Shown: piece by piece, positions 9,173-19,485 of the stretch
Numbering within the stretch: the stretch's first letter is position 1
Layout of the letters: each line of letters opens with the position of its first letter
Source: Pseudomonadota bacterium
GTDB taxonomy: Bacteria; Myxococcota_A; Polyangia; GCA-2747355
NCBI GenBank assembly: GCA_016702545.1
Contig: JADJDT010000011.1
Location: 1-64,000 of the forward strand
DNA length: 64,000 bases
Direction of reading: 5' to 3'
The notes under the pieces: model-generated
The model's input: only the letters and a program-made list of their open reading frames with translations
Told to the model about the DNA's origin: nothing
The model's database searches: none
Translations under genes and position numbers: made by a program

Positions 9173-12100
9173 ATGTCGCAGGCGATGCTGGATGCGGTGC
9201 GGCAGGAGTGCTCGGCGCGCACCTGGTCGCGCGGCGTCGAGCTGGCTCGGCGCGGGGCGGTGGTGCTGTTACGCCAGGATCCGAGCGAGGCGCTGCTGCG
9301 GGTGCAGGTGGTCGGGCGCGCGGTCAGCCCCTCGGTGCGGCTCTTTCCCGGCGACGAGGATTGGTCCTGCGACTGTCGCGGCGCGGACGACCCCTGCGAG
9401 CATGTGGCGGCGGCGGTGATCGCCTGGCGGCGCGGACTCGAGGAGCGACCGGGCGAGGTCACGCCCGCGGTCGCGCCCCGCGCGCCGGCCCGCGTGGGCT
9501 ACCGCCTGACGCGCGAGCGGGCGGCCAACGGCAGAGTCGGTCTGGCCTTGCAGCGCGTGGTGGTCGACGCGACCGGTGAGCATCCGCTCCAGCAGCCGCT
9601 GGTGCGCAGCTCGGCCAGCGACGGGCGGGCCGCCGTCCGCTTCGAGATCGCCGCCTCGCGGGCCGATCTGGCCGTGGAGTTGGCGCTCGGCGGGCCGCGG
9701 CGCGTCGGCAGCGGGCGCCTGCCGGCGACGACCCTGCGCGAGGTGTTGGCGGCGCTGCGCGAGGGCGAGGACCTGACGCTCGACGGCCAGCCCGTGCGGG
9801 TCGGCGACCCGCGGCCCGCGTTGCGGGCGGTGGTGACCGACGAGCGCGGCGGCTGGCTGGTGCGGGTCGAGCCCGACCCTGCGGCGGGCGAGGCCTTCGA
9901 CAATGGCGCGCTACTCGACGGGTCCACGCTGCACCCGCGCAGCGAGCCCACGCTCACCGCCGGCGAGCTGGAGCGGCTGCGTCAGGGACGCCACCTGGCC
10001 GCGACGGAGGGCACCTGGCTGGCCTCCGAGCTCTTACCGCGCTTGCAGGCGGAGCTGCCGGTGCAGGTGCAGAGCACGCGGCTGCCGCGCGCGGAGCAGG
10101 TGCCCCCGCGCCTGCAGGTCGAACTGACGCGCGATCGCGACACGCTCGTGGTGCTGGCGACGATCGTCTACGGTCGCCCGCCCTCGGCCCGCGTCGCCGA
10201 CGGGCGGCTGGTCGCCGCTGGCAGCGCCTCCCGAGTGCCACTCCGCGACCTGGAAGAGGAGCTGCGCCTGGCGCGCTGGCTGCAGCGCGCGACCCCGCTG
10301 CGCACGGGACACCGCGAGCGCCTGGCCACCGCGGCGGCGTTGCCGCTGCTCGCCGCCCTGCGCGCGGCGCGGGACGTCGAGCTGCTCGACGCGGGCGAGG
10401 CGGTGGCCCGATGGTTGGCGCCGACGGCGCCCCTCGTCCCCTGCGTGGTGCTGTCCGCGGAGGGCTTCCGCTGCGACTTCACCGTCGCCGGCGGCGCCGC
10501 GGGCCAGGGTGCCACGGGCGTCGCGGCGGGCGAGCGCCGGGTCGCCGCGGGGGCCGTGCTCGCCGCCTGGGAGCAGGGGCAGCAGTGGCTCGCGCTCGAC
10601 GGCGGTGGGCTGGCGCCGCTGCCGCACGACTGGCTCGAGCGCTACGGGGCGCAGGTCGCGGAGCTCCTGGCCGCCCGCGACGGGCGCACGGAGAAGGTCA
10701 GCGCGGCGGCGCGCCTCGACTTGGCGCGCCTGGCTGCGGCGCTCGATCTGGTCGTGCCGCTGGAGCTCGCCGAGCTGCGCGGGCGCCTCGAGGGCACGCA
10801 GGCCCTGCCGGCGCTCGCGCTCCCGGCCGACCTGCGGGCCGAGCTGCGACCCTACCAAGAGCAGGGAGTGCAGTGGCTGACGCTGCTGCGCGACGCCGGC
10901 ATCGGGGCGCTGCTGGCCGACGACATGGGGCTGGGCAAGACCCTGCAGGCGCTCTGCGCGCTGCGCGGACGCACACTCGTCGTCGCACCCACCAGCGTGC
11001 TGCGCGGCTGGGCGGCCGAGCTGGCGCGCTTTCGCCCGGGCCTCAGCGTCTGCATCTTTCACGGGGCTAACCGCCGCCTCGACCCCGCGGCCGACGTGAC
11101 CCTGACCAGCTACGCGCTGCTGCGGCTCGAGGTCGAGCGCCTGGCCGCGCAGGCCTGGGACTGCCTGGTGCTCGACGAGGCGCAGACGGTGCGCAACGCC
11201 GAGAGCCAGGTGGCGCAGGCCGCCTTCCGCCTGCGCGCCAGCTGGCGGCTGGCGCTGACGGGCACCCCGGTGGAAAACCGCCTCGAGGACCTGTGGAGCC
11301 AGCTGCAGCTGCTCAACCCGGGCCTGCTCGGCGGACGCAGCGACTTCACGGAGCGCTACGCCCGCCCGATCGCCGAGGGCAACACGGCCGCCGCCGAGCG
11401 CCTGCGGCAGCGCACCCGCCCTTTCATCCTGCGGCGCCGCAAGGCGGAGGTCGCGCGCGACCTGCCCTCGCGCAGTGAGGCCGTGCTCTACGTGCAGCTC
11501 AGCGCCGACGAGCGGCGTATCTACGACGCCGTGCTCGCCGCCACGCGCCAGGAGGTGCTGACGCAGCTCGGTCAGGGTGGCAACGTGCTCGGCGCGCTCG
11601 CGGCGCTGCTGCGGCTGCGGCAGGCCGCCTGTCACAGCGCGCTGGTGCCCGGCCAGGCCGCGGCGCCGAGCTCCTCCAAGCTCGAGCTGCTGACCGAGAC
11701 GCTGCGGCAGGCGCTGGCCGAGGGCCACAAGGCGCTGGTCTTCTCGCAGTGGACCTCGCTGCTCGATCTGACCGAGCCCTTGCTGCGCGCCGCGGCGATC
11801 GACTTTCTGCGCCTCGACGGCGCGACGCGCGACCGCCAGGCGGTGATCGACGCCTTCCAGAGCGCGGCGGGTCCGCCCGTGCTGCTGATCTCGCTCAAGG
11901 CCGGCGGCGTCGGTGTGACGCTGACGGCAGCCGATCACGTCTTCCTGCTCGACCCGTGGTGGAATCCCGCCGTCGAGGACCAGGCCGCCGACCGCGCCCA
12001 CCGCATCGGTCAGACCCGCCCGGTGTTGATCCACCGCCTCGTCGCCGAGGACACCGTCGAGGAGCGCGTGCTGGCCCTGCAGCAGCACAAACGTGCGCTC

Positions 12101-12175
12101 GCGGCCGCCGCCCTCGACGAGGGCGCCGTGGCGGCGGCGCTGACCCGCGACGAGCTGCTCGAGCTGCTCGCCTGA
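9173..12175 (+). CDS. SWIM-domain SNF2-family helicase (HepA-like)
   Basis: A 1000-residue ATP-dependent DNA translocase or remodeller. The N-terminal SWIM zinc finger is at residues about 64-80 (CDCRGADDPCEHVAAA). The SNF2 core has Walker A in DDMGLGKT near residue 586, DEAQ near 667 and TGTPVENRLEDLWSQL. The helicase C domain has FSQWTSLLDL, LKAGGVGVTLTAADHV and the arginine-finger motif QAADRAHRIGQ near 940. The start is the ATG at 9173 (MSQAMLDAVRQ), since the upstream in-frame codons overlap the MITE-like repeat. Bacterial SWIM-SNF2 proteins are linked to transcription or recombination-associated DNA remodelling. The substrate is unknown. Confidence 0.9.
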   Translation: MSQAMLDAVRQECSARTWSRGVELARRGAVVLLRQDPSEALLRVQVVGRAVSPSVRLFPGDEDWSCDCRGADDPCEHVAAAVIAWRRGLEERPGEVTPAVAPRAPARVGYRLTRERAANGRVGLALQRVVVDATGEHPLQQPLVRSSASDGRAAVRFEIAASRADLAVELALGGPRRVGSGRLPATTLREVLAALREGEDLTLDGQPVRVGDPRPALRAVVTDERGGWLVRVEPDPAAGEAFDNGALLDGSTLHPRSEPTLTAGELERLRQGRHLAATEGTWLASELLPRLQAELPVQVQSTRLPRAEQVPPRLQVELTRDRDTLVVLATIVYGRPPSARVADGRLVAAGSASRVPLRDLEEELRLARWLQRATPLRTGHRERLATAAALPLLAALRAARDVELLDAGEAVARWLAPTAPLVPCVVLSAEGFRCDFTVAGGAAGQGATGVAAGERRVAAGAVLAAWEQGQQWLALDGGGLAPLPHDWLERYGAQVAELLAARDGRTEKVSAAARLDLARLAAALDLVVPLELAELRGRLEGTQALPALALPADLRAELRPYQEQGVQWLTLLRDAGIGALLADDMGLGKTLQALCALRGRTLVVAPTSVLRGWAAELARFRPGLSVCIFHGANRRLDPAADVTLTSYALLRLEVERLAAQAWDCLVLDEAQTVRNAESQVAQAAFRLRASWRLALTGTPVENRLEDLWSQLQLLNPGLLGGRSDFTERYARPIAEGNTAAAERLRQRTRPFILRRRKAEVARDLPSRSEAVLYVQLSADERRIYDAVLAATRQEVLTQLGQGGNVLGALAALLRLRQAACHSALVPGQAAAPSSSKLELLTETLRQALAEGHKALVFSQWTSLLDLTEPLLRAAAIDFLRLDGATRDRQAVIDAFQSAAGPPVLLISLKAGGVGVTLTAADHVFLLDPWWNPAVEDQAADRAHRIGQTRPVLIHRLVAEDTVEERVLALQQHKRALAAAALDEGAVAAALTRDELLELLA

Positions 12176-12284
12176 TGGCCCGTGGGCGCCCCACCAGAGA
12201 TCGGGCCGCTGCCGCGCGCTCTCCAGGTCAGGCCTGCCCGGCGGCGGCGCCCCGGCGCGCCGTCGCGTCCCGAGCGGTGGGGCC

Positions 12285-12725
<441 letters not shown>

Positions 12726-13634
12726 CGCGGCGGGCGTTGCTCTGCTACCTAGGGGAGGGGGGGCCTGGCTCGGGGCCGTGGCCGGATCGCCAGGCGGGAG
12801 CCCACCATGCCCGAAGGCCGCAGCCTAAACAATGACGAGGTCATGTGCCTCACCACGGGGGGCGCGGCCTCCGGGGGTGGGGCCCGCCGGGATCGGGGTC
12901 GTCAGCAGCCGGAGCCAGCGCCCGGGGGCGTCCGATCCGGCCAAGCCCTGACGTCCGGGCGGCGGGGCGCCTGCCGCGGCGGCGACGCGCTTAGCAGAGC
13001 CTGCTCTCCGGGCGACGGTGAGGGTCGCGCAGCACGGGCTGGGGGCCGCAGGGCGTGCAGGGGCTGCCGGCCTGGAGAATGCCCGTGGGCCGCTCGGCGC
13101 TGCCTTCCTGCGCTTCGCGGCTGCCTACGTCAACCGGCTCGCCGAAGACCAGTGGGGTCTCTTCGATCTGACCGAAGACGGTGCGCACCCGTGGGCGCTC
13201 GCGCAGCTCGAGCTCGGTGACTTCCTACAGCCCGCCGCAAAATCCCTGGCGCTGTCGGGCGTTGGTGCGATCTTGGACAACACGGCCGATCGCACCCAGC
13301 ACGGCAGTGGGGCCGGTGGCTGGGAACGGATCAGGGGGGAGGGGCGGCCGCGACCCGATGCGGCTTACGGTCTACGCAGCGCCCCGCCAACCCGACGGCA
13401 AGTGGGGAAGGCTGACACCGAGCCTCGCCGGGCAGCTCGTGCAGAGGGCCGCGTGGGCCATGGGAGGAGAGCCGGGCAGCGTGGTGACGATCGGCTTCGT
13501 CTCGGCGGCGATCGCCGCCGCGGCGCACCGCGGCCGTGGTGCCTTCTTCTTCACGCTGCAGTGTCCGTTCTAGCAGTACCGACCGACTGGCCTGGCGCGG
13601 CGCTGCGGGGCTATCATCAGCCGCGTAGCCAGGG
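12726..13634. other. Uncertain stretch with possible broken gene on minus strand
   Basis: No intact gene was recognised. On the minus strand at about 13215-12991 there is a protein-like stretch (TELELRERPRVRTVFGQIEE, then PLVFGEPVDV) with a stop directly before it. It could be the tail of a gene cut by the artefact next door. A plus-strand frame at 13358-13573 is open but has no recognisable features. Confidence 0.35.
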
Positions 13635-14357
13635 GTGGGCGCCGCGGTGACCAAGGCAACACGCATCCTCGAGGTCGATCAGCTGCTGGCGGCGGTGCAG
13701 CGCCACCCGCGCCTCGTGCATCAGGAGCTGCTGGCCGGGGCCGAGGCGCAGGCTCGGCTGCGGGCCACGCTGCGACCGCTGGTGGCCTTCGGCCAGGCGA
13801 CCTATGTGGGCTGCCTCGCGGTGCTCGACTGGGATCACCGCTTGCCCTCGCAGCAGGCGGTGCTGCGGCTCTACGCCTACTATTCGCCGGACGCGCTCGA
13901 GGCGGGGGCTCGAGCCTTCGCCGACCGCAGCGCGGAGATTGCCGAGCGCGACCTCCATCCCGAGTTCGACATCCCCGACTACACGGGCCTCGGCGCCGAT
14001 GAGGTCTACGAGGGCGAGGTCGATGGCCAGGGCAAGGTCGCGCCGATGCGGCTGGTCAGCGGTTGGCGGCGCGAGATCGAGCCCCGGCAGGCACGCACCG
14101 CCGTGCGGGTGGTACGGCAGTCGGAGCAGTTCCAGCGGCTGCTGACCGCGACGAAGGGCCAGCGGCCCAACCACCTCGGCGAACTCGAGGCCGTCGCCTG
14201 GACGCCACCCTGCGAGGCCGAGTCGCCGCGCTGGACGATCGACGTCTGGTACCTGCTGCAGCTCGATCACACGCTCGGCCGCGGACACAGCTTCTTGGTC
14301 GACCCCGAGCAGCAGCAGGTGGTGGCCGAGCGCGAGTTCGTCGTACGCGGCGGGTGA
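13635..14357 (+). CDS. Hypothetical protein, 240 aa
   Basis: I do not recognise this family. The predicted protein begins at GTG 13635 (or a second GTG at 13647, giving MTKATRILEVDQLL), is soluble with mixed alpha/beta character and ends VVAEREFVVRGG. It has no signal peptide, membrane segment or cysteine cluster. The middle (FDIPDYTGLGADEVYEGEVD) and the end (RWTIDVWYLLQLDHTLGRGH) have normal coding character, which favours this strand over the long antisense frame. It is convergent with lipA, whose stop codon lies 56 bp away. Confidence 0.6.
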   Translation: MGAAVTKATRILEVDQLLAAVQRHPRLVHQELLAGAEAQARLRATLRPLVAFGQATYVGCLAVLDWDHRLPSQQAVLRLYAYYSPDALEAGARAFADRSAEIAERDLHPEFDIPDYTGLGADEVYEGEVDGQGKVAPMRLVSGWRREIEPRQARTAVRVVRQSEQFQRLLTATKGQRPNHLGELEAVAWTPPCEAESPRWTIDVWYLLQLDHTLGRGHSFLVDPEQQQVVAEREFVVRGG

Positions 14358-14412
14358 TCGTCACCGCATGAGCGACCTGCGGCCCCGGGGCTGGCTCGGG
14401 TCCAGCTCGCGC

Positions 14413-15321
14413 CTAGCTCGCGGTCAAGTCGCACACGCGGCCGCGACGCTGGGCGATCAGCTCGGCGGCGCCCTGCTCGCCCGCGCGGTAGGAGCTCCGC
14501 ACCAACGGGCCCGCGTGCACCAGCGCAAAACCTAGCGCCCGCGCCTGCTCGGCCAGCGCGTCGAACTCCTCCGGCGGCACGAAGCGCTCGACCGGTAGGT
14601 GCTTGCGGGTCGGCCGCAGGTATTGCCCCAGGGTGACCCAATCGACGCCCGCTTCGCGCAGGTCGCCAAGCGCCTGCAAGACCTCGTCGGTCGACTCGCC
14701 CAGCCCGAGCATCAGCGAGGACTTGACCAGCAGCACGGGGTCCGCGGCGCGATACGCCCGCAGCACGTCCAGCGAGAGCGCGTAGCTGCAGCGGCGGTCG
14801 CGAAGCTTCTCGGTCAGCGAGGCGACCGTCTCGAGGTTGTGAGCCAGCACCTCGGCGCCCGAGGTCGCCACCGCGGCCAGCGCCGCTGGATCGCCCTGGA
14901 AGTCCGGCGTCAGCAGCTCCACCACGGCCAGCGGCAGCCGCTGCTTGAGCGCCGCCACGACCGCCACGAAGTGCCCGCTGCCCTGATCGGCCAGCTCGTC
15001 GCGATCGACCGAGGTCACCACGACATGGCGCAGCTGCATCGCCGCCGCCGCGTCGGCCACCCGCGCCGGCTCGCCCGGGTCGGGCGGCAAGGGCGGCCGG
15101 CCCGAGGTGACGTCGCAGAAGCGACAGCCGCGGGTGCAGACCTTGCCGAGGATCATGAAGGTCGCGGTGCCGCCCCCCCAGCACTGCGCGAGGTTCGGGC
15201 AGCGCGCCTCCTCGCAGACGGTGTGCAGCCCTTGGGCCCCGAGCCGCTCGCGGACGGCGTAGTACTGCCCGCCGCCGGGCAGCTTGACGCGCAACCAAGG
15301 GGGGAGCGGGAGTTGGGGCAT
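14413..15321 (-). CDS. lipA: Lipoyl synthase
   Basis: A radical SAM enzyme that inserts two sulfur atoms into protein-bound octanoyl groups to make lipoyl cofactors for pyruvate and 2-oxoglutarate dehydrogenases and the glycine cleavage system. It is 302 residues, normal for LipA. Both iron-sulfur clusters are present: the auxiliary cluster CEEARCPNLAQC (Cys36, 41, 47) and the SAM cluster CTRGCRFC (Cys62, 66, 69). Further LipA blocks are HVVVTSVDRDEL, HNLETV, KSSLMLGLGE and GQYLRPTRKHLPV. It lies downstream of the helical-repeat gene on the same strand, about 100 bp away. No lipB was seen in the window. Confidence 0.97.
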   Translation of the reverse strand: MPQLPLPPWLRVKLPGGGQYYAVRERLGAQGLHTVCEEARCPNLAQCWGGGTATFMILGKVCTRGCRFCDVTSGRPPLPPDPGEPARVADAAAAMQLRHVVVTSVDRDELADQGSGHFVAVVAALKQRLPLAVVELLTPDFQGDPAALAAVATSGAEVLAHNLETVASLTEKLRDRRCSYALSLDVLRAYRAADPVLLVKSSLMLGLGESTDEVLQALGDLREAGVDWVTLGQYLRPTRKHLPVERFVPPEEFDALAEQARALGFALVHAGPLVRSSYRAGEQGAAELIAQRRGRVCDLTAS

Positions 15322-15422
15322 GAGGGGCCAGGCTCCGCAGTAGATCTGGCCTGCGGTGTAGCGTGCCTGGCCTTGGGCTTCAAGGCCTTGGGCTTCGAGC
15401 GGGGCACGCTGTCGGCGGGCGG

Positions 15423-16688
15423 TCAGGCCACCGGCACTTCCATCGTGGCCAGCAGATCGGGCGGCCAGCGCACATCCGGCCAGGCGCGGGCCTGCTCGGC
15501 GCGGGCGGCCACCTCGGGCCGCAGGTCCGTGCAGAGCGTCATGACCTCGCGGGCCGCCTCGTCGCGCACCGCGCAGAGGTGGTGGAGCACCGGCTCGAGC
15601 AGGTTGGGCCGCGGCTCCTCGAGGATCTCGCGGACCATCGCGCGCGCCTTCTCCCCCGTCAGCTGGCGCACCAGCGCGGCGGCATCGAGCGCCTCCGGCA
15701 CCTCGCCGCGGCGACCCTGAGCCAGGGCGCGGTTGGCCGACGTGAGCTGGGAGCGGCTGCGCAGCATCTGGTCGACCAACCCGGCCGGCCCGCCGGCCCG
15801 CAGGCGCTCACCGAGCAGGCCCAGCAGGCTGCGCCCGAGCTTCGACGCGCTGGTCCAGGCCAACCCGTAGGAGAAGCCGGCCCCGCCGCGCTGCACGCTG
15901 AGGCTCGCCAGCGGCAAGAGCGCGGCGCTGTCGGCATTGTGTTGCATCGCCAGATCCAGCACACCCATCGTCCACTCGGGGCTGGCCGCCGCGAGCATCC
16001 GCGGCAGGAACGCCGCCGGTGGCTCCGGCAGGCGCGCGAGGTAGAGCACGGCGCCGGGGGTGCGGGCCAACACCGCCAGCGCCAGGTTGATGAGCTCCGG
16101 ATCGACCAGCTTCGCGCGCCCCAGCGCGTTCCATTCCTCGGGCGTCGTCGGCGGCGACCGATGCAGCGCGGTGGTGAAGGCAGCGAGGATGCCCGCACGC
16201 GCCAGCGCGGTCATCAGCTCGCCGCGGCTCCCGTCGCTCGTGGCGAGCTGCCGGCGAATGGTCTGGCCGGCGGAGGGATGGTCGACCCAGGCGGGGTCCG
16301 CCTCCTGCAGCAGCCGATTGAGGGCGTGCCGCCGCGCCCCCTCGGCGGTCCGCAGGTGGCTCAGCGCGGTCTCGACCAGCTCACTGCCCATGTAGCGCGC
16401 CAGCGCCATCAGCAGCGCATCGGCGGGGACCTGCCCAGCCAGCTCGAGGCAGGTCTGCACCTTCTCCTCATCGCTGGCGATCGTCGCGGCGGCCTCGCGC
16501 AGCCCGATCCAGTCCGGTCGCGGCGTCCCGCGCAGCATGATCGTCTGGCTGCCGATGACCGCGGCCACGAGAGCGGCGCTCCAGCGCTCGGACTGGAGCA
16601 GCTCGAGGAAGGCCTCGCGGCGGCGCACCGGGTCCGGAGACGCCGTGGCCTGATCGATGAGTTGGTGCGCAGACAAGGCCACGAGCAT
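15423..16688 (-). CDS. Helical-repeat (HEAT-like) hypothetical protein
   Basis: A 421-residue protein built almost wholly of amphipathic helices rich in leucine and alanine, suggesting a HEAT/ARM-like solenoid used for protein interaction. No enzyme motif, signal peptide or membrane segment is visible. It sits between the GH57 gene (stop at 16794) and lipA on the same strand, so it may be co-transcribed with either. Its partner and role are unknown. The complementary strand is also open over most of this length, but that protein has no recognisable features. Confidence 0.6.
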   Translation of the reverse strand: MLVALSAHQLIDQATASPDPVRRREAFLELLQSERWSAALVAAVIGSQTIMLRGTPRPDWIGLREAAATIASDEEKVQTCLELAGQVPADALLMALARYMGSELVETALSHLRTAEGARRHALNRLLQEADPAWVDHPSAGQTIRRQLATSDGSRGELMTALARAGILAAFTTALHRSPPTTPEEWNALGRAKLVDPELINLALAVLARTPGAVLYLARLPEPPAAFLPRMLAAASPEWTMGVLDLAMQHNADSAALLPLASLSVQRGGAGFSYGLAWTSASKLGRSLLGLLGERLRAGGPAGLVDQMLRSRSQLTSANRALAQGRRGEVPEALDAAALVRQLTGEKARAMVREILEEPRPNLLEPVLHHLCAVRDEAAREVMTLCTDLRPEVAARAEQARAWPDVRWPPDLLATMEVPVA

Positions 16689-16793
16689 ACCCCAGCCGAG
16701 GGTGGATTGTAGGAATGGAACACGGGTCTGTCCAGGAAGGGCCCGACAGCGCCCGGCCTGCGGCGCGCCGGCGGTCCGCTCGCGCTCGCTTCC

Positions 16794-18410
16794 TCAGGCG
16801 AACGCGCGGTAGTCGATCGCCGGAAAAATGTTCTCCGCGCGCTCGCGCTCGCTGAGCCAGACCTCGTCGATGGTGCCGCTGGCGAGCTGTTCCGCGAGCC
16901 GCGCGAAGTCGCCGAGGTGCGCCTCGGTGCGCGCCGTGGCGTAGCCGACCGCCGTGTTGCTGCGCATGATGAAGGCCCAGTCGCTGGCCTGCGCCAGCAG
17001 CAGCAGCCGCGCCGCGTGGTTGAGCGCGCGCCGCACCAGCGCCGGCGGCGCGACGTGGCGCTCGGCCAGCGCGATCATCTGCGCGGCGGCGTGGTGCAGC
17101 CGCGGGTAGATCCAGGCGTTGGTGCCGTCGAGCCAGTACTGGTGATAGCCGCCCGCGCCCCAGCTCGACTCCGCCGGCCGCAGGAGCTGTTGCGTCGGCT
17201 GACGCCGCAGGTAGTCGGCGAGATGCGTCAGCGTCGGCGCCCCGCGGGGCTGAGCCGCGAACAGACGAAGGACCTGCTCCAGCCACGCGCAGCCCTCGTG
17301 CCACCAGTGGCCGAAGAGCTCGGCGTCGTAGGCCGCGACGACGACGACCTGCGGCAGCACCGCGCGCAGGCCACTGAGCTGCGCCAGGCGCTTGTCGACG
17401 AAGTCGTGGGCGTGCTCGTGGGCCACCCGCAGCGCGACCTCGGGCTCGTAGAGCAGCTTCGGGTCGCCATCGCGTCCCGTGCGGTCGTGGCCGGTGCCGT
17501 CGTGGCTCGTGATGCGCCGGTACTTGAGCCCCGTGCGGCGTCGCTGCCCGTCCGGCAGGACGAAGGCGCCCAGCTCCGACGCGGGGCGCTCGTCGGCGAG
17601 GTCGTGGAAGAAGTCGCGGTAGGCCGGATGGCCCGGGTAGCCGCGCTCGCGGCTCCAGACCTGCTCGCCGGGCTCCGGGTCGCGGGCGAAGACCGCCACG
17701 CCGCTGTCGGCGCAGAAGGCCGGGGCGTGGTAGCCGCAGCGTGGGCGCGGCCGCGCCAGCAGCAGCGCCTGGGTGTCACCGACGAAGTAGCGCAACCCCG
17801 CCGCTGCGAGCACGCGATCGAGCCCCTCGGCATAGCCGCACTCCGGCAGCCACAGCCCCGAGGGGCGCCGGCCGAAGCGCCGCTCGTGCTCGGCGACCGC
17901 GACGGTGATCTGCGCGCGCACGGCGGCCGGCTGCGGCGCCATCAGCGGCAGGTAGCCGTGGGTCGCGGCCGAGGTGATCAGATCGAGGTGACCGGCCTCC
18001 TGCAGCCGCGCCAAGGGCGCGAGCAGGTCGCCGCCGAGCGTCTGCCAGGTCTGCAGCGCGGCGTCGAGGCGCCGCCGGTGGTGGGCCACGACCGCCGCCA
18101 GCGGCGCGTCATGCTGGGCGCGCGCGGTCTCCCGGGTCAACAGCGCATCGAGATCGGCGGTGTAACGCTCGTAGCGGCGCCGCAGCAGCTCATCGCCGAG
18201 CATCGTCTGCAAGGGCGGGCTGAGCGAGAGCGTGAGCTGGAAGGGGACGCCGTCGCGCTGCAGGCGGAGCAGCATCGCCACCAGCGGCAGGTAGCTCTCC
18301 GTGAGGGCCTCGAAGAACCAGTCCTCCTCGAGGAAGACCTCGTGCTCCGGATGCCGCACGAAGGGCAGATGAGCGTGCAGCACCAGGGCGAGGCAGGCCG
18401 GGCCGTCCAT
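16794..18410 (-). CDS. GH57 family alpha-glucan branching enzyme / amylase-type hydrolase
   Basis: This belongs to glycoside hydrolase family 57, the group containing GH57 glycogen branching enzymes. It starts LALVLHAHLPFVRHPEHEVF, the family's N-terminal His motif. The nucleophile glutamate is in LWLPECGY (about residue 190) and the acid/base aspartate in YDAELFGHWWHEG (about residue 361). The C-terminal helical domain includes SSWGAGGYHQYWLDGTN and SDWAFIMRS. The ATG at 18410 (MDGPACLALVLH) fits the family better than the in-frame ATG at 18434, which overlaps the upstream DUF4912 gene. It probably shapes or trims cytoplasmic glycogen, in keeping with the glycogen phosphorylase at 34.9 kb. 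Confidence 0.9.
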   Translation of the reverse strand: MDGPACLALVLHAHLPFVRHPEHEVFLEEDWFFEALTESYLPLVAMLLRLQRDGVPFQLTLSLSPPLQTMLGDELLRRRYERYTADLDALLTRETARAQHDAPLAAVVAHHRRRLDAALQTWQTLGGDLLAPLARLQEAGHLDLITSAATHGYLPLMAPQPAAVRAQITVAVAEHERRFGRRPSGLWLPECGYAEGLDRVLAAAGLRYFVGDTQALLLARPRPRCGYHAPAFCADSGVAVFARDPEPGEQVWSRERGYPGHPAYRDFFHDLADERPASELGAFVLPDGQRRRTGLKYRRITSHDGTGHDRTGRDGDPKLLYEPEVALRVAHEHAHDFVDKRLAQLSGLRAVLPQVVVVAAYDAELFGHWWHEGCAWLEQVLRLFAAQPRGAPTLTHLADYLRRQPTQQLLRPAESSWGAGGYHQYWLDGTNAWIYPRLHHAAAQMIALAERHVAPPALVRRALNHAARLLLLAQASDWAFIMRSNTAVGYATARTEAHLGDFARLAEQLASGTIDEVWLSERERAENIFPAIDYRAFA

Positions 18411-18417
18411 CGTCGGA

Positions 18418-19254
18418 TCAACCGCCCGGCCCATCGCCGGCGGCGGGCGGCAGGACCAAGGCGCTCGATCCCCCCGCCATCGGCACGCCCAGCGGCGCGA
18501 AGGACGGCAGCGGGCGCAGCTCGCGGCGGCGACGAGCGCCCAGGCGCCGCGTCAGCCCGGCGTTGAGCGTGCCCGCGGCGGGGGCGTCAGCCGCGGCGGG
18601 CGAGCCAGCCGCGGCGGGTAAGCCAGCCGCAGGCCGGCCCAGGGTGGGGCTGGGCTCGTCCAGCGCGTCGGCGCCGCTCGCGATCCCCGGATCAGCGAGC
18701 CCGACCATGCCCGGCAGGGGCTTGCGCACCAGCAGGCCCTCGCGCCGCGCGCCCGCGGGAAGCGGCGAACTCGCGGCGGGAGTCGCCGGCAGAGCAAGCA
18801 GCGGCGGCGCGTAGCCCGACAGGTCGACCTCCCAGGGGATCGTCACGAAGCGATCATCGACCCAGGCGGTGGGCGTCGCCGGCGGCGTCTGCACCGCGTT
18901 GGAGCGCAGCCGCGGCTGCCAGCGCTCGGCGTGGTCGTAGGCGCCGAGCTCCGCGCGATAGCGCCGCTCCGGGGACAGGTCCGTGAGCTGCCCGGCCCGG
19001 AGCCCGCTCGGGCACGCATACTCGACCGCCGCGGCCGGATTGAGCGTCGTCAAATCATAGAGCCGCAGGGCCCACGACCGGTCGCCTGTGCGGGCTGGCG
19101 CCTCGGGTAAGGCCCAGTGGGCGTAGAGCGAGCTGGGGTCACGGACCAGCAGCACCAAGGCGCCCTCGCCACCGGGCGGCGCGTTGCCCGCGGGATCCTC
19201 GTGGATCTCTCCCGCGCTGGACGCTCCGCTGCTAGGGCTGCCCGCTCCCGACAT
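18418..19254 (-). CDS. DUF4912 domain protein
   Basis: A 278-residue protein with a DUF4912 domain at residues about 25-145: ALVLLVRDPSSLYAHWALPE, WALRLYDLT, LSPERRYRAELGAY, then the block ending WVDDRFVTIPWE. The second half is low-complexity and rich in Ala, Pro and Gly. DUF4912 proteins are commonly found directly upstream of GH57 enzymes, and here the spacing to the GH57 start is 7 bp, so the two are surely co-translated. The molecular role is unknown. A carbohydrate-related accessory function is inferred from context. The gene is divergent from comF across about 230 bp that should hold both promoters. Confidence 0.82.
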   Translation of the reverse strand: MSGAGSPSSGASSAGEIHEDPAGNAPPGGEGALVLLVRDPSSLYAHWALPEAPARTGDRSWALRLYDLTTLNPAAAVEYACPSGLRAGQLTDLSPERRYRAELGAYDHAERWQPRLRSNAVQTPPATPTAWVDDRFVTIPWEVDLSGYAPPLLALPATPAASSPLPAGARREGLLVRKPLPGMVGLADPGIASGADALDEPSPTLGRPAAGLPAAAGSPAAADAPAAGTLNAGLTRRLGARRRRELRPLPSFAPLGVPMAGGSSALVLPPAAGDGPGG

Positions 19255-19485
19255 GGGGCGGAGTCTAGCACCGCCACCCCCTGATCAGAACCGCAGTGTG
19301 GGGCGCCAGCGTGGCACGTCCTCCAAGGTGCTGGGCCCCGCCCGCTCTGAGCCCACCAGCCTCGGATCCGTAGCGTGGCCTCCACCATCGACCGGAGGTT
19401 TGCCTGGCCGCCGTGCCGGGTCGTTCAACAGAGCAGGTGCGGGCGTGGCCGCAACCGCGCGCGCTCGCGCGCCGAGAACGCGGCC

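Noticed and set aside
13181..13573. Small plus-strand gene after the poly-G run
   Set aside because: There is no recognisable domain or ribosome-binding site, and the region is next to an artefact.
15363..16712. Plus-strand open frame opposite the helical-repeat gene
   Set aside because: The translation is Arg/Gly/His-rich with no recognisable fold. The minus-strand protein has regular helices and better neighbours.
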